A stretch of DNA of 64,000 nt from Radiobacillus kanasensis (lineage in GTDB: Bacteria > Bacillota > Bacilli > Bacillales > Amphibacillaceae): NCBI RefSeq assembly GCF_021049245.1, contig NZ_CP088020.1, positions 626,001 through 690,000 on the forward strand, written 5' to 3'. Below the pieces are notes generated by a model, which ran no database searches, was not told the origin of the DNA, and was given only the letters and a program-made list of their open reading frames with translations. This document shows positions 16,219 through 24,458 of this stretch, one piece after another. The stretch's first letter is position 1. Every line of letters starts with the position of its first letter. The translations under genes were made by a program, and so were the position numbers.

Positions 16219-17094
16219 ATGAAATTAAGGGGTTTTGTTTGGGTATTGTTATTGGGTCTATTCTTATTAGCAGCTTGCGGAGCAACAAATGAAGGAGAAG
16301 AAGGCTCCGGAGGAAATTCAGATGAAAAAGATAGTAAGTGGGCGGAAATTGAAGATGCAGGTGAACTGGTTGTTGCGACCTCCGGTACATTATTTCCAGC
16401 GTCTTATTATCCAGAAGGGTCTGATGTTTTAACTGGATATGACGTGGAGATTATGAACGAAATTGGGAAACGTCTAGATCTAGATATTAAGTATGAAACC
16501 ATTGGTGTAGATGGGATGCTTGCGGCTGTTAGTAGCGGAAGAGTCGATATGGTCATTAATGATATGGAAGTGACGGAAGAACGTCAGGAAAAATTTTCGT
16601 TTAGTGAACCATACAAGTATTCTTATTCTACAATGATTGTGAGAGCTGAAGACTTGTCCGGTATTGAAAAACTGGAGGACTTAGAAGGAAAAAGAGCTGG
16701 TGGTGGAGCAACTACCGTGTTTAGTCAAATCGCAGAACACTTCGGTGCAGAAGTTGTAACATACGGTAACGCAACGAATGATGTCTACTTACGTGATGTG
16801 GATAATGGAAGAACCGATTTAATTATCAACGATTATTATTTACAAAGCTTAGCACTGCAAGCAATGCCTGAATTTGATTTAGTTTTACATCCAGATCTTA
16901 AATTCCATCCGACGGATCAAGCCATTGTCTTACCAAAAGATGCGGCCACATTAAAAGAGAAGGTTGATGGAGTGCTTCAAGAAATGAGAGAAGATGGAAC
17001 GTTAACCGAGCTATCTAAGCAATTCTTTGGTGGCAAGGATGCATCTAAGAAACCGGAAGAGGAAATTACGAAAATTGAAGGGCTTGACCTTTAG
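16219..17094 (+). CDS. Amino-acid ABC transporter substrate-binding lipoprotein
   Basis: A 291-aa family 3 solute-binding protein, tethered outside the membrane. The N-terminus is a lipoprotein signal with lipobox LLAAC (Cys20). The mature part has LVVATSGTLFPASYY, LTGYDVEIMNEIGKRL and the RVDMVINDMEVTEERQEKFSFSEPY stretch typical of polar amino-acid receptors. The ligand is not certain; cystine or related compounds are possible. Start has TTAGGGAG. The permease follows after 4 nt. No ATPase gene lies beside it. Confidence 0.9.
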   Translation: MKLRGFVWVLLLGLFLLAACGATNEGEEGSGGNSDEKDSKWAEIEDAGELVVATSGTLFPASYYPEGSDVLTGYDVEIMNEIGKRLDLDIKYETIGVDGMLAAVSSGRVDMVINDMEVTEERQEKFSFSEPYKYSYSTMIVRAEDLSGIEKLEDLEGKRAGGGATTVFSQIAEHFGAEVVTYGNATNDVYLRDVDNGRTDLIINDYYLQSLALQAMPEFDLVLHPDLKFHPTDQAIVLPKDAATLKEKVDGVLQEMREDGTLTELSKQFFGGKDASKKPEEEITKIEGLDL

Positions 17095-17098
17095 GTAA

Positions 17099-17785
17099 AT
17101 GAAGATATTCGAAAATCTAACATTCGGAGGATTTTTTGATGTAAAGCTTGCATGGGAGAGTTTACCCTTCTTGTTGTCGGGTCTCCCGTTAACACTTGCT
17201 ATTTCGTTTCTTTCGATGGGAATGGGTCTTCTGTTAGGCCTGTTCCTAGCCTTAGGGAGACACTCGCAATATTTCTTTTTTCGCTGGCCTGCTAGAGTGT
17301 ATATCTCTTTCATGCGCGGGACGCCGATTCTCGTGTTTTTATTTATTTTATATGTGGGTCTTCCTTACGTTGGAATTGAGTTATCGGGATTTGTAGCTGC
17401 CACTCTTGGATTTGGTTTAAATAGCGCAGCCTATATAGCAGAGATTAACAGGGCAGCTTTGAATAGTGTGCCAAGTGGTCAGTGGGAATCAGCTCGTGCG
17501 TTAGGGTTTAAGTACTGGACAACATTGAAGTCCATCATTTTACCCCAGGCGACCAGAATTGCAATTCCCCCGTTAACAAATGTTTTTTTGGATATCGTAA
17601 AGGCGACTTCTCTTGCAGCCGTCATTACGGTTCCTGAGCTATTTCAGAAAGCTCAAATTGTTGGAGGAAGAACGTTTGATCAAATGACCATGATGGTTCT
17701 GGTCGCTTTGATTTATTGGCCCGTATGTTCAATCATAGCAATATTTCAAGAGAGACTGGAAAAACGATTCAGTCGATATCTGTAA
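17099..17785 (+). CDS. Amino-acid ABC transporter permease
   Basis: A 228-aa His/Glu/Gln-type permease with five helices. The binding-protein-dependent EAA loop is present as EINRAALNSVPSGQWESARALGFKYWTTLKSIILPQA (EAxxALG-like with conserved G). It begins with LTLAISFLSMGMGLLLGLFLALGR and has MRGTPILVFLFILY. It forms an operon with the lipoprotein gene, but the ATP-binding subunit is absent from the operon, so it must share one encoded elsewhere. Terminator follows. Confidence 0.92.
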   Translation: MKIFENLTFGGFFDVKLAWESLPFLLSGLPLTLAISFLSMGMGLLLGLFLALGRHSQYFFFRWPARVYISFMRGTPILVFLFILYVGLPYVGIELSGFVAATLGFGLNSAAYIAEINRAALNSVPSGQWESARALGFKYWTTLKSIILPQATRIAIPPLTNVFLDIVKATSLAAVITVPELFQKAQIVGGRTFDQMTMMVLVALIYWPVCSIIAIFQERLEKRFSRYL

Positions 17786-17789
17786 AAAG

Positions 17790-17826
17790 AGAAGCTCCTT
17801 CCGGATAGTGGTAGGAGCTTCTTTTA
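17790..17826. terminator. Bidirectional terminator, ABC operon and MFS gene
   Basis: AGAAGCTCCT and AGGAGCTTCT (13-nt loop) followed by TTTT on the plus strand and CTTTTT on the minus strand. Confidence 0.88.
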
Positions 17827-19008
17827 ATGGGCTTCGATGGGAATGGTAGATGGATTGTCGGCTTTTTTGACTGCTATAGCAATAAACACGATTAACAGCA
17901 ATGCCATGATCACATAGAAAAAAGATGAGTTTGGCATTAAATCGATGTATAAGCCACCTAAATAAGGACCGGAAATACTGCCAATGCTAAAAGCAATTCC
18001 ACACATGATATTTCCAGCTGGAAGCAGTGTTTTTGGTAATAGATCGGTCATATAAGAAATTCCAAGCGAGTACACAGAACCAACAAGCATCCCGGCAAGG
18101 GAAAAGGTGATGAGTAACCCAACTGCTGAGTTTTCTACAAAAGCAGCTATATAAAAGGTCAAAATCCCGCCGCCAATAACGAACAATAATAGCTTTTTGC
18201 GGCCAATCTTATCACTTAAGATGCCCAATGGAATTTGCGTAATCATACTAGCTGCAGCAAAACAAGGCAGGATAATCGAGAGCATGCTTACATCATGACC
18301 AAGACGTAACCCGTAAATTGGGAAAATTCCATTTAAAGTGGACTCTAAAACTCCGTAAGCGAACGGTGGGAGCAGTGCGACCCAAGCAAGCTTCCACGCT
18401 TTCCAAAATCGACCTAAAGAAGTTTTTGTTCCAGTTGTATCAATCGTTTCCTCTTCTTTCGTCCATTCATTTCGAACAAAAAACATAAGGATCCAAACGG
18501 AAAAGCATAATATAGATGAAAGAATAAAAGGTAAGCTTTCATTTATTTTTAACAATTGTGTCGTCGTTGGACCAATCGCGAAGCCAAGACTAAAAAACAG
18601 TCCGTAAAAGGCGATGTTGCGTCCCCGTTTCTCGGCAGCGGATGTGGTTGTGATCCAAGTTTGGGTACCGAAGTGGAGCATGTGATCCCCTATTCCAATC
18701 AAGATCCGTAAAATAAACCAGAACCATAACGCCTGCCAAAGTGGAAATACAGCAAGAGATATAACGACCAAAGCCCCGCCAATTAAAATAATCGGTTTAT
18801 AGCCTAGCTTTTGCATCGGTTTTTCCATGAAAGGAGATGCTATTAACACCCCTATGTATAATCCCGTAGCATGAAGGCCATTGACGGAGGAGGACACTCC
18901 ATTTTGCTCCAAAATAATCGCTAATAATGGCAATAACATTCCTTGTGAAAATCCGGATATGGTTACCAAGCTAATAAGTATCCAGAAGCGAACACTTTTG
19001 ATCTCCAT
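17824..19008 (-). CDS. yfkF: MFS transporter (YfkF-like)
   Basis: A 394-aa major facilitator with 12 membrane helices. It has the MFS A-loop in both halves (GHxxDKxGR-type: PLGILSDKIGRKKLLLFVIG in the second half, and a weakened MEKPMQKLGYKPIIL in the first) and the typical inter-half charged stretch (RNEWTKEEETIDTTG). Substrate is unknown. Its place next to yfkD and yfkC fits B. subtilis yfkF, a predicted drug/solute exporter; the exact orthology is inferred. Start has AAGGAGGAAA. Confidence 0.85.
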   Translation of the reverse strand: MEIKSVRFWILISLVTISGFSQGMLLPLLAIILEQNGVSSSVNGLHATGLYIGVLIASPFMEKPMQKLGYKPIILIGGALVVISLAVFPLWQALWFWFILRILIGIGDHMLHFGTQTWITTTSAAEKRGRNIAFYGLFFSLGFAIGPTTTQLLKINESLPFILSSILCFSVWILMFFVRNEWTKEEETIDTTGTKTSLGRFWKAWKLAWVALLPPFAYGVLESTLNGIFPIYGLRLGHDVSMLSIILPCFAAASMITQIPLGILSDKIGRKKLLLFVIGGGILTFYIAAFVENSAVGLLITFSLAGMLVGSVYSLGISYMTDLLPKTLLPAGNIMCGIAFSIGSISGPYLGGLYIDLMPNSSFFYVIMALLLIVFIAIAVKKADNPSTIPIEAH

Positions 19009-19207
19009 AAAATTTCCTCCTTACACACAGTAGTTCCAATTTAATACGTTCCATGAAAAAGGTCAATCCTGGCTTTATCAATGCTAGAAAATTGTCATAC
19101 TCCGTTAAGCTTGGAAAGATTCTAAAGGACGAAAGGAATAAATAGCCTGCATAACTTACGAACCTGGCGAAAATAATAAGGTAAAATAATTGAAAGGATT
19201 GGGACGC

Positions 19208-20005
19208 ATGAAACAGAAACTTTTGATAGCAATAGTAGCGCTGTTCGTCACTGTTTTAGTTCCATTTTCAGTTGGAGCTAAAGAGGAAAAGCCTAAGGAT
19301 AAAGAGAACAAAGAATTACCGAGCCATGTTTTAAATATTTCTAAAGAAAATACGTATCCGAATTCCACAAAGGACGAGGTTACGCTAGAACCGAGTGAAC
19401 TCGTTAAAGAACTAATTGAAGAAGCAGAAGTAAAAATACAAAATCCAGATCTCATTAAAATGTTGAATGAGACCTCGCTTGACCCGTCCCCTATTGCGTT
19501 TGGGTACCGAGGTATGGTCTATTTAGGTCACTGGCCACTTCATTATGAATCAACAGAGTCCAATATTAATTGGGAGTATCAGAAAGTTAATACAAATGAA
19601 GTGAATAATCTTGGTGGAAAGAAGCAAGAAACAATGAGCTATAATCAACAAGAAGAAAAACACGTAAAAGGCGGATTAACAGCCAAGATTGACAAACCAG
19701 ACCAGATTAAGCGAATGATGATTTTAGATGCGAAGAAGAACATTGAATTACCATTGTCATTCCACACAGTGGTCGGAAAAGATACAAAAAAAGAGAATTC
19801 TTATTCCGTTCCGATGAAGAAAATCGGACAGTTAGATGCGTATGCACCTGCTGTGAGTGAAAAAGGGAAAGTGACATTCGGTGAAGTGTATTTAAAATTG
19901 AAAGGATCCAAGAAGAAAATCGTGATTAAAAATGTAACGAAGCAAGGAATTGGAGCATGGATTCCGATTCAAGATCACTTATCATTTTCCTTTAATTTAA
20001 AATAA
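19208..20005 (+). CDS. yfkD: YfkD family secreted protein
   Basis: A 265-aa protein with a signal peptide (MKQKLLIAIVALFVTVLVPFSVGA) and no other membrane segment, so it is exported. The body (LPSHVLNISKENTYPNSTKDEVTLEPSELVKELI, then PIAFGYRGMVYLGHWPLHYESTESNINWEYQKVN) corresponds to the YfkD family of Bacillaceae, whose role is unknown. Start at 19208 chosen because AAAGGA is 9 nt upstream and it begins a clean signal peptide; a TTG at 19190 is the other candidate. The convergent yfkC neighbour matches the B. subtilis order. Confidence 0.85.
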   Translation: MKQKLLIAIVALFVTVLVPFSVGAKEEKPKDKENKELPSHVLNISKENTYPNSTKDEVTLEPSELVKELIEEAEVKIQNPDLIKMLNETSLDPSPIAFGYRGMVYLGHWPLHYESTESNINWEYQKVNTNEVNNLGGKKQETMSYNQQEEKHVKGGLTAKIDKPDQIKRMMILDAKKNIELPLSFHTVVGKDTKKENSYSVPMKKIGQLDAYAPAVSEKGKVTFGEVYLKLKGSKKKIVIKNVTKQGIGAWIPIQDHLSFSFNLK

Positions 20006-20010
20006 AAACA

Positions 20011-20040
20011 AAACGTGAGTCCAGATTTGGGCTCACGTTT
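20011..20040. terminator. Bidirectional terminator between yfkD and yfkC
   Basis: AAACGTGAGTCC and GGGCTCACGTTT pair with a 6-nt loop; the last bases of yfkC lie inside the 3' arm and a TTTTGTTTTT follows on the minus strand. Confidence 0.85.
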
Positions 20041-20881
20041 CTCTTTGCTCCTTTGGGCGGTACTCAATATGCTGTTCAGCCATTTGGATCTTGTGGTCGT
20101 ACATCGTTTCCGCTAAAATTCGGCGTGTCTCTTTTGCTGCTGTCCAATAGACTAGATCATCACACAATCCAATCACCGCATATTGGTAGCCACGGTATTG
20201 ATCATTTAATGCTGTCATACCGTAAATTTGGAAAGGTTCAACCGGCTTTCCTGTTAAATCTTTTTTTAAGAACTCATGAAGCTCTTGATTGAGACGCTCA
20301 CAGGCATCTTCTAATACGGAAAATATCCGTCTTGGATCCTCGTAAAAACTTACGGTTACTTGTTCAATCACACGCATCTTATCGAAATTATAATTTTGTA
20401 CCGTTTGAATTTGGCCATTACTTAAAATGAGTAATTCCCCTGACCATTGACGAATCTTGATAGAACGAAGACCCACGTCTTCAACAATACCCGAATACAG
20501 GTTATTAACTTTGATCCAATCACCTTGCTGTAGCTGCTTTTCATAAAGAAGAAAAATACCAGCTAGCCAGTCTTTCACTAGGTTTTGTGCACCAAACCCG
20601 ATAATTAAACCTAATACACCAGCCCCTGCTAAAATCTTTCCAACTTCTATATCAAACACATAAAGAACGTACACAATAAGTCCGAAAGTTGCGGCATATT
20701 GAACGATGGAGTTTACCATGGATTCAATCGTTTTCTCTTTTTTCTCAGATATGAAATCTGTTCGCTTAAAAAGGGAGTGAATGATTCTTCTTAAAACTAG
20801 AACTAGTATAACCGTAAAGATGACACCAATTGCTATTTGTGTGACGGGGTGTTTGAAAAAAGGACTATCAAAAAAGTTCAT
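20033..20881 (-). CDS. yfkC: Small-conductance mechanosensitive channel, MscS family (YfkC)
   Basis: A 282-aa MscS-type channel that opens under membrane tension. It has three membrane helices (around residues 12-32, 65-85 and 90-110), and the pore helix region AGAGVLGLIIGFGAQNLVKDWLAGIFLLYE with Gly/Ala packing and the conserved GFGAQNLVKD. The beta domain follows with LQQGDWIKVNNLYSGIVEDVGLRSIKIRQWSGE and VIPNG-like ILSNGQI. Start at 20881 uses GGAGGTAG; an upstream in-frame start at 20896 overlaps that site. It matches B. subtilis yfkC. Confidence 0.92.
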   Translation of the reverse strand: MNFFDSPFFKHPVTQIAIGVIFTVILVLVLRRIIHSLFKRTDFISEKKEKTIESMVNSIVQYAATFGLIVYVLYVFDIEVGKILAGAGVLGLIIGFGAQNLVKDWLAGIFLLYEKQLQQGDWIKVNNLYSGIVEDVGLRSIKIRQWSGELLILSNGQIQTVQNYNFDKMRVIEQVTVSFYEDPRRIFSVLEDACERLNQELHEFLKKDLTGKPVEPFQIYGMTALNDQYRGYQYAVIGLCDDLVYWTAAKETRRILAETMYDHKIQMAEQHIEYRPKEQRET

Positions 20882-21002
20882 AATAACTACCTCCAAATTG
20901 AAAAACTAGGGCTCAGCCTGAGTAAGTAGGCTTGATTTGCCACTTTTCTTTACATATGTTCACAATTCCAATAGGATAGACTATGGAAAAAGGAGCGATA
21001 AC

Positions 21003-21155
21003 ATGAATCAAACCGATGACAAATTAGTGGAATTAAAGAGCTATCTTTCTCGATTTTTAGAGAAGTTAGATACAATGAATCCCGATCAAACATCTTTAGA
21101 CGATGTGGATCAGTTGTTAAACATTATAAGCAAAATGGAGGATAAATTGAAGTAA
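21003..21155 (+). CDS. SE1561-family small protein
   Basis: A 50-aa acidic, helical cytoplasmic protein, MNQTDDKLVELKSYLSRFLE then LDTMNPDQTSLDDVDQLLNIISKMEDKL. The length and the pattern L..RL..FL..LD...PE.T...D.D.LI..L..L are those of SE1561-type small proteins found in Bacillales. The start has an excellent AAAAAGGAGCG site; an upstream in-frame start at 20937 is without one. It may fill the position of yfjT in B. subtilis, next to pdaA. Function unknown. Confidence 0.72.
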   Translation: MNQTDDKLVELKSYLSRFLEKLDTMNPDQTSLDDVDQLLNIISKMEDKLK

Positions 21156-21262
21156 GATTATGTATGAGACAACCTTCTCGTGCATATAGTGAAGTAAACA
21201 GATTTTCCCCTCCGCGAATAAGATATACATTCTGGTCGCAATAATATAAAGGTCTGGAAAAC

Positions 21263-21294
21263 AATCGGTAGCTTTTTACCGATTGCTTTTTTTT
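21263..21294 (+). terminator. Terminator after the SE1561 gene
   Basis: AATCGGTA and TACCGATT with a 6-nt loop, then GCTTTTTTTT. Confidence 0.88.
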
Positions 21295-21322
21295 GGTTAT
21301 CAGGAAATATAAAATTTGCCTG

Positions 21323-21504
21323 GTGTGGACAAACATACTACAATAGCCACGTCCAGCTCCAGCGCCCAGCGACTAGCGAGACTTCCCTCACCTTCGTACG
21401 ATAAGTCAACATCGGCTCCCTAAGGTCGCCGTGTTTCCTTTATCTCCTACGGCTCAGTCCAGTCCGTACGTCGCTAAACGAGCGCTTCCGCTTTTGTTCT
21501 TAAC
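21323..21504 (+). repeat. Dispersed intergenic repeat, copy C
   Basis: It begins GTGTGGACAAAC, has AGCCACGTCCAGCTCCAG (identical for 18 bases to copy A) and ends AGCGCTTCCGCTTTTGTTCTTAAC. It is the longest of the three copies; the inside is rich in short palindromes. It lies between the SE1561 gene terminator and pdaA; no gene is present in this interval. Confidence 0.6.
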
Positions 21505-21574
21505 CATTTTATAGTTTGCATATTTTTGTTCCCTTATCAAAAAATAAGAAAAAAAGAGGTAAGGGGATTTTAAA

Positions 21575-22354
21575 ATGAAAAAAATCATGTTTCTCATGTT
21601 AACTATTTGCTTATTTGCATTCCCGCTATCGATAAGCGCAAATTCGTATGGATGGGGGTTTAAAAAAGGGAATAATCATCAACCACCAGATGTAGGAAAA
21701 TACGCACAAATGCTGCAAGGGAAGGGCTTCTACATTGATCCTTCTGGAGAAAAAGTCGTGTACTTAACCTTCGATAATGGATATGAAAAAGGCTACACTG
21801 GTCAAATTCTTGACGTCCTTAAGGAGAAGGGAGTTCCAGCTACTTTTTTCGTGACTGGACATTATGTGGACAGTAGAGAAAAGCTCGTGAAACGAATGGT
21901 TAAGGAAGGTCACATCATCGGAAACCACTCCTACCATCATCCGGACTTCACTAAGTTAAGTAAAGGAAAAATGAAAAAAGAACTAGAAGAGCTGGAACAA
22001 GCTGTCGCAGATATAACAAAGCAAGATTCCATGAAATATCTGCGTCCGCCAAGAGGAACGTTTAGTAATCAAACCTTGAAATGGGCAAACGAATTTGGAT
22101 ACTTGAACATGTTTTGGTCCCTTGCGTTTGTTGATTGGAATACCGATGCCCAAGGTGGCTGGCAAAAATCATACAATCAAGTACTCAAACAGGTGCACCC
22201 TGGAGCGATTATTCTGCTTCATACCGTTTCAAAGGATAATGCGGACGCGCTAGCTCATATGATCGATGACCTTCGCAAACAAGGCTACACGTTTAAAAGT
22301 TTAGACTACTTGCTGATGAAGAACCTAGTTCCAAAACCCCTATTTTCATTGTGA
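21575..22354 (+). CDS. pdaA: Muramic-acid delta-lactam de-N-acetylase (PdaA)
   Basis: A 259-aa secreted polysaccharide deacetylase, needed with CwlD to make muramic delta-lactam in the spore cortex and so for germination. It has a signal peptide (residues 1-22), SYGWGFKKGNNHQPPDVGKYA as in PdaA, the NodB motifs TFDNGYEKGY, the metal ligands HSYHHPD, RPPRG and the C-terminal LLHTVSKDNADAL. TFDN replaces the usual TFDD, as in PdaA. The location next to the yfkC-yfkD block is that of B. subtilis yfjS/pdaA. AAGAGGTAAGGGG is the ribosome binding region. Confidence 0.95.
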   Translation: MKKIMFLMLTICLFAFPLSISANSYGWGFKKGNNHQPPDVGKYAQMLQGKGFYIDPSGEKVVYLTFDNGYEKGYTGQILDVLKEKGVPATFFVTGHYVDSREKLVKRMVKEGHIIGNHSYHHPDFTKLSKGKMKKELEELEQAVADITKQDSMKYLRPPRGTFSNQTLKWANEFGYLNMFWSLAFVDWNTDAQGGWQKSYNQVLKQVHPGAIILLHTVSKDNADALAHMIDDLRKQGYTFKSLDYLLMKNLVPKPLFSL

Positions 22355-22355
22355 G

Positions 22356-22393
22356 AGAAAGCTCTGGCATGAGTGATATGCCAGAGCTTTCTT
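22356..22393 (+). terminator. Terminator of pdaA
   Basis: AGAAAGCTCTGGCAT pairs with ATGCCAGAGCTTTCTT, about 14 bp, followed by CCTTTTTT. Confidence 0.9.
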
Positions 22394-22487
22394 CCTTTTT
22401 TGAAGCGCATACAATTTTAGATTTTTCTGACAAGTTAAGTCGATTCCCTTTCTTTCACAGTTTGACATCTGATATAATGACTAGAAA

Positions 22488-22504
22488 TTAGTACTAACTA
22501 CTAA
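22488..22504. promoter_or_regulatory. FapR-like operator before the acyl-CoA synthetase gene
   Basis: TTAGTACTAACTACTAA is a 17-bp element with TTAGTA and TACTAA as perfect inverted arms, the same spacing as the FapR operator (TTAGTACCTRRTMYTAA); three central positions differ. It lies right after a TATAAT at 22473-22478 and just before the ribosome binding site, where a repressor would block transcription. Confidence 0.5.
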
Positions 22505-22517
22505 ATGAGGTGAAACC

Positions 22518-24095
22518 GTGAGGAAAGAAGAGTTAATTGCACCGGAACAATACAATATTGCGATGGAAATGGATTTTTATGCGAAAGAGAACCCAACGAG
22601 GCAGGCCATTATTTGGACAGACGATCAAGGGAACTCAGAGACGATTACGTATGAGAAGCTTATCCAAGGAGCAAATCAAATAGCGAATGTGTTTGCGGCA
22701 AAAGGATTGAAAAAAGGAGATAAAATCTTGGTGATGATGCCAAGGTATATTGCTTCCTATCAAGTCTATTTAGCGGCATTAAAATCAGGGATCATTATTA
22801 TCCCGAGTTCAGAAATGCTACGTACGAAGGATTTACAATACCGTGTGACACATGGGGAAGTACAAGGAGTAGTAAGCTTCTATCCTTATGTTAGTCAATA
22901 TAAAGGATTAGAAGAGTACGAAAAGCTTACTAAGTTTTCCGTTGGTCAGCCAGTCGATGGCTGGCATGACCTAGATGGATTAGCGGCAGAAGCTCCAGAG
23001 CAGTTCGAAATAGTTCATACATCCCGTGATGATATTGCTTTTCTTCCTTATACATCTGGGACGACAGGAAATCCAAAAGGGGTCGTCCATACGCATGGTT
23101 GGGGATTTGCCCACTTGAAAACAGCGTCGAAGAACTGGCTAGGCATTAAAGAAAAGGATGTCGTTTGGGCGACCGCTGCACCCGGCTGGCAAAAATGGGT
23201 GTGGAGTCCATTCCTGTCTGTGTTAGGCTCTGGCTCAACCGGTTTTGTCTATAATGGACGGTTTGATCCTAATATTTATCTCGGATTACTAGAGGATTAT
23301 AAAATCAATGTTCTCTGCTGTACCCCAACAGAATATCGCTTAATGGCCAAAGTCGACAACATAAACAAATACAAGTTACCTGCATTGCATAGTGCGGTTT
23401 CAGCTGGAGAACCATTGAATAGAGAGGTAATTGATACATTCCAGCGTTATTTTGACGTCACCGTAAGAGATGGGTATGGTCAAACAGAAAATACCCTTCT
23501 TCTAGGGGTTATGAAGGACATGGAGGTAAAACCAGGTTCAATGGGGAAACCAACTCCAGGGAATGACGTGCAAATTATTGACGAGATTGGCTTGCCGGTT
23601 TCAGTTGGGGTGGTTGGAGATATCGCGATTCCGTTAGATACACCTGCACTGTTTAAGGAGTATTATAAGGATTTAGAACGTACGGCAAAATCTCAGAGAG
23701 GCAACTACTATGTCACAGGCGACCAAGCAAGAATGGATGAGGAAGGCTATTTCTGGTTTGAAGGAAGAAGTGATGATATTATCGTTAGCTCCGGCTATAC
23801 AATTGGACCATTTGAAGTAGAGGATGCTTTAGTGAAACACCCAGCTGTAAAAGAGTGTGCTGTAGTCGCGAGCCCAGATGAAGTTCGAGGGAATGTTGTA
23901 AAAGCTTTTATTGTCCTAAAAGATTTGAGCCAAGCGAGTGATACATTGGTCAAAGAATTACAGGATCACGTTAAAAGTCTAACAGCCCCTTACAAATATC
24001 CAAGAAAAGTAGAATTCATTGAAGAGCTACCAAAAACATCTTCTGGAAAAATTCGCAGGGTTGAATTACGGGAAAAAGAATTTGTACAACTTTAA
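22518..24095 (+). CDS. Acyl-CoA synthetase (MbcS/YtcI-like)
   Basis: A 525-aa AMP-forming ligase that activates short- or medium-chain fatty acids to acyl-CoA. It has the ANL motifs LPYTSGTTGNPKGVVHTHGW (P-loop, near residue 177), DGYGQTEN, the adenylate-binding YYVTGDQARMDEEGYFWFEGRSDDII, and the C-terminal lysine block KTSSGKIRR. The composition and the GAAPGWQKW-like block are those of the medium-chain/branched acyl-CoA synthetase group. GTG start at 22518 with GAGGTGA. A FapR-like operator upstream suggests control by malonyl-CoA. Confidence 0.88.
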   Translation: MRKEELIAPEQYNIAMEMDFYAKENPTRQAIIWTDDQGNSETITYEKLIQGANQIANVFAAKGLKKGDKILVMMPRYIASYQVYLAALKSGIIIIPSSEMLRTKDLQYRVTHGEVQGVVSFYPYVSQYKGLEEYEKLTKFSVGQPVDGWHDLDGLAAEAPEQFEIVHTSRDDIAFLPYTSGTTGNPKGVVHTHGWGFAHLKTASKNWLGIKEKDVVWATAAPGWQKWVWSPFLSVLGSGSTGFVYNGRFDPNIYLGLLEDYKINVLCCTPTEYRLMAKVDNINKYKLPALHSAVSAGEPLNREVIDTFQRYFDVTVRDGYGQTENTLLLGVMKDMEVKPGSMGKPTPGNDVQIIDEIGLPVSVGVVGDIAIPLDTPALFKEYYKDLERTAKSQRGNYYVTGDQARMDEEGYFWFEGRSDDIIVSSGYTIGPFEVEDALVKHPAVKECAVVASPDEVRGNVVKAFIVLKDLSQASDTLVKELQDHVKSLTAPYKYPRKVEFIEELPKTSSGKIRRVELREKEFVQL

Positions 24096-24156
24096 AACAT
24101 TTTAACTAATATCTATGATAAGATGGGAAAAAAAGGGGTACAGGGGGAGAAGGAGA

Positions 24157-24240
24157 ATGACCAAAAAGGAATGGCTATGGGTGTTACTTATCGCCCTTGT
24201 TATTGTTCTTATTCCGATTCCCATCGTTAGTCCAAGCTAA
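24157..24240 (+). CDS. 27-aa membrane peptide
   Basis: A tiny gene with an excellent ribosome binding site (GAAGGAGA 4 nt upstream) and its own terminator. The product starts MTKKEWLWVLLIALVIVLI and ends IPIPIVSPS: one hydrophobic helix after two lysines, so a single-pass membrane peptide. It lies between the acyl-CoA synthetase and clpE. I do not recognise a family. The strength of the translation signals and the terminator support it as real. Confidence 0.65.
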   Translation: MTKKEWLWVLLIALVIVLIPIPIVSPS

Positions 24241-24250
24241 ATTAAATCAC

Positions 24251-24292
24251 AAAACTAGGCTATCCAATAATGGTTGGGTAGCCTAGTTTTTT
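24251..24292 (+). terminator. Terminator after the 27-aa peptide gene
   Basis: AAAACTAGGCTATCCAA and TTGGGTAGCCTAGTTTT form a 17-bp stem with a single mismatch, followed by TT. Confidence 0.9.
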
Positions 24293-24354
24293 ATATCTAA
24301 GAATATTAGGAAAGGTACTGGGAAAATTTTTCGTAAAAAAATAAAACAGAAAAC

Positions 24355-24383
24355 TTGAAAGTCAAAAAAAGTCAAACTATAAT
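24355..24383 (+). promoter_or_regulatory. clpE promoter (sigma-A type)
   Basis: TTGAAA (24355-24360), a 17-bp spacer and TATAAT (24378-24383). The spacer holds a CtsR box, so binding of CtsR would block the polymerase. Confidence 0.8.
24360..24376 (+). promoter_or_regulatory. CtsR box 1
   Basis: AGTCAAAAAAAGTCAAA matches the CtsR heptad repeat RGTCAAANANRGTCAAA at all fixed positions; it sits between the -35 and -10 of clpE. Confidence 0.88.
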
Positions 24384-24392
24384 GTGGTTAAA

Positions 24393-24409
24393 GGTCAAAT
24401 ATAGTCAAA
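24393..24409 (+). promoter_or_regulatory. CtsR box 2
   Basis: GGTCAAATATAGTCAAA matches the CtsR heptad consensus exactly; it lies just downstream of the clpE -10. A further GTCAAA half follows at 24410-24415. Confidence 0.9.
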
Positions 24410-24458
24410 GTCAAATTTGATCTATTCCAATTTTTAAAAGTAGAAGGAGGATGCGAAT

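Noticed and set aside
22462..22478. TTGACA and TATAAT before the acyl-CoA synthetase as a promoter pair
   Set aside because: The spacer is only 5 nt, so they cannot work as -35 and -10 of one promoter; TATAAT may be used with another -35.
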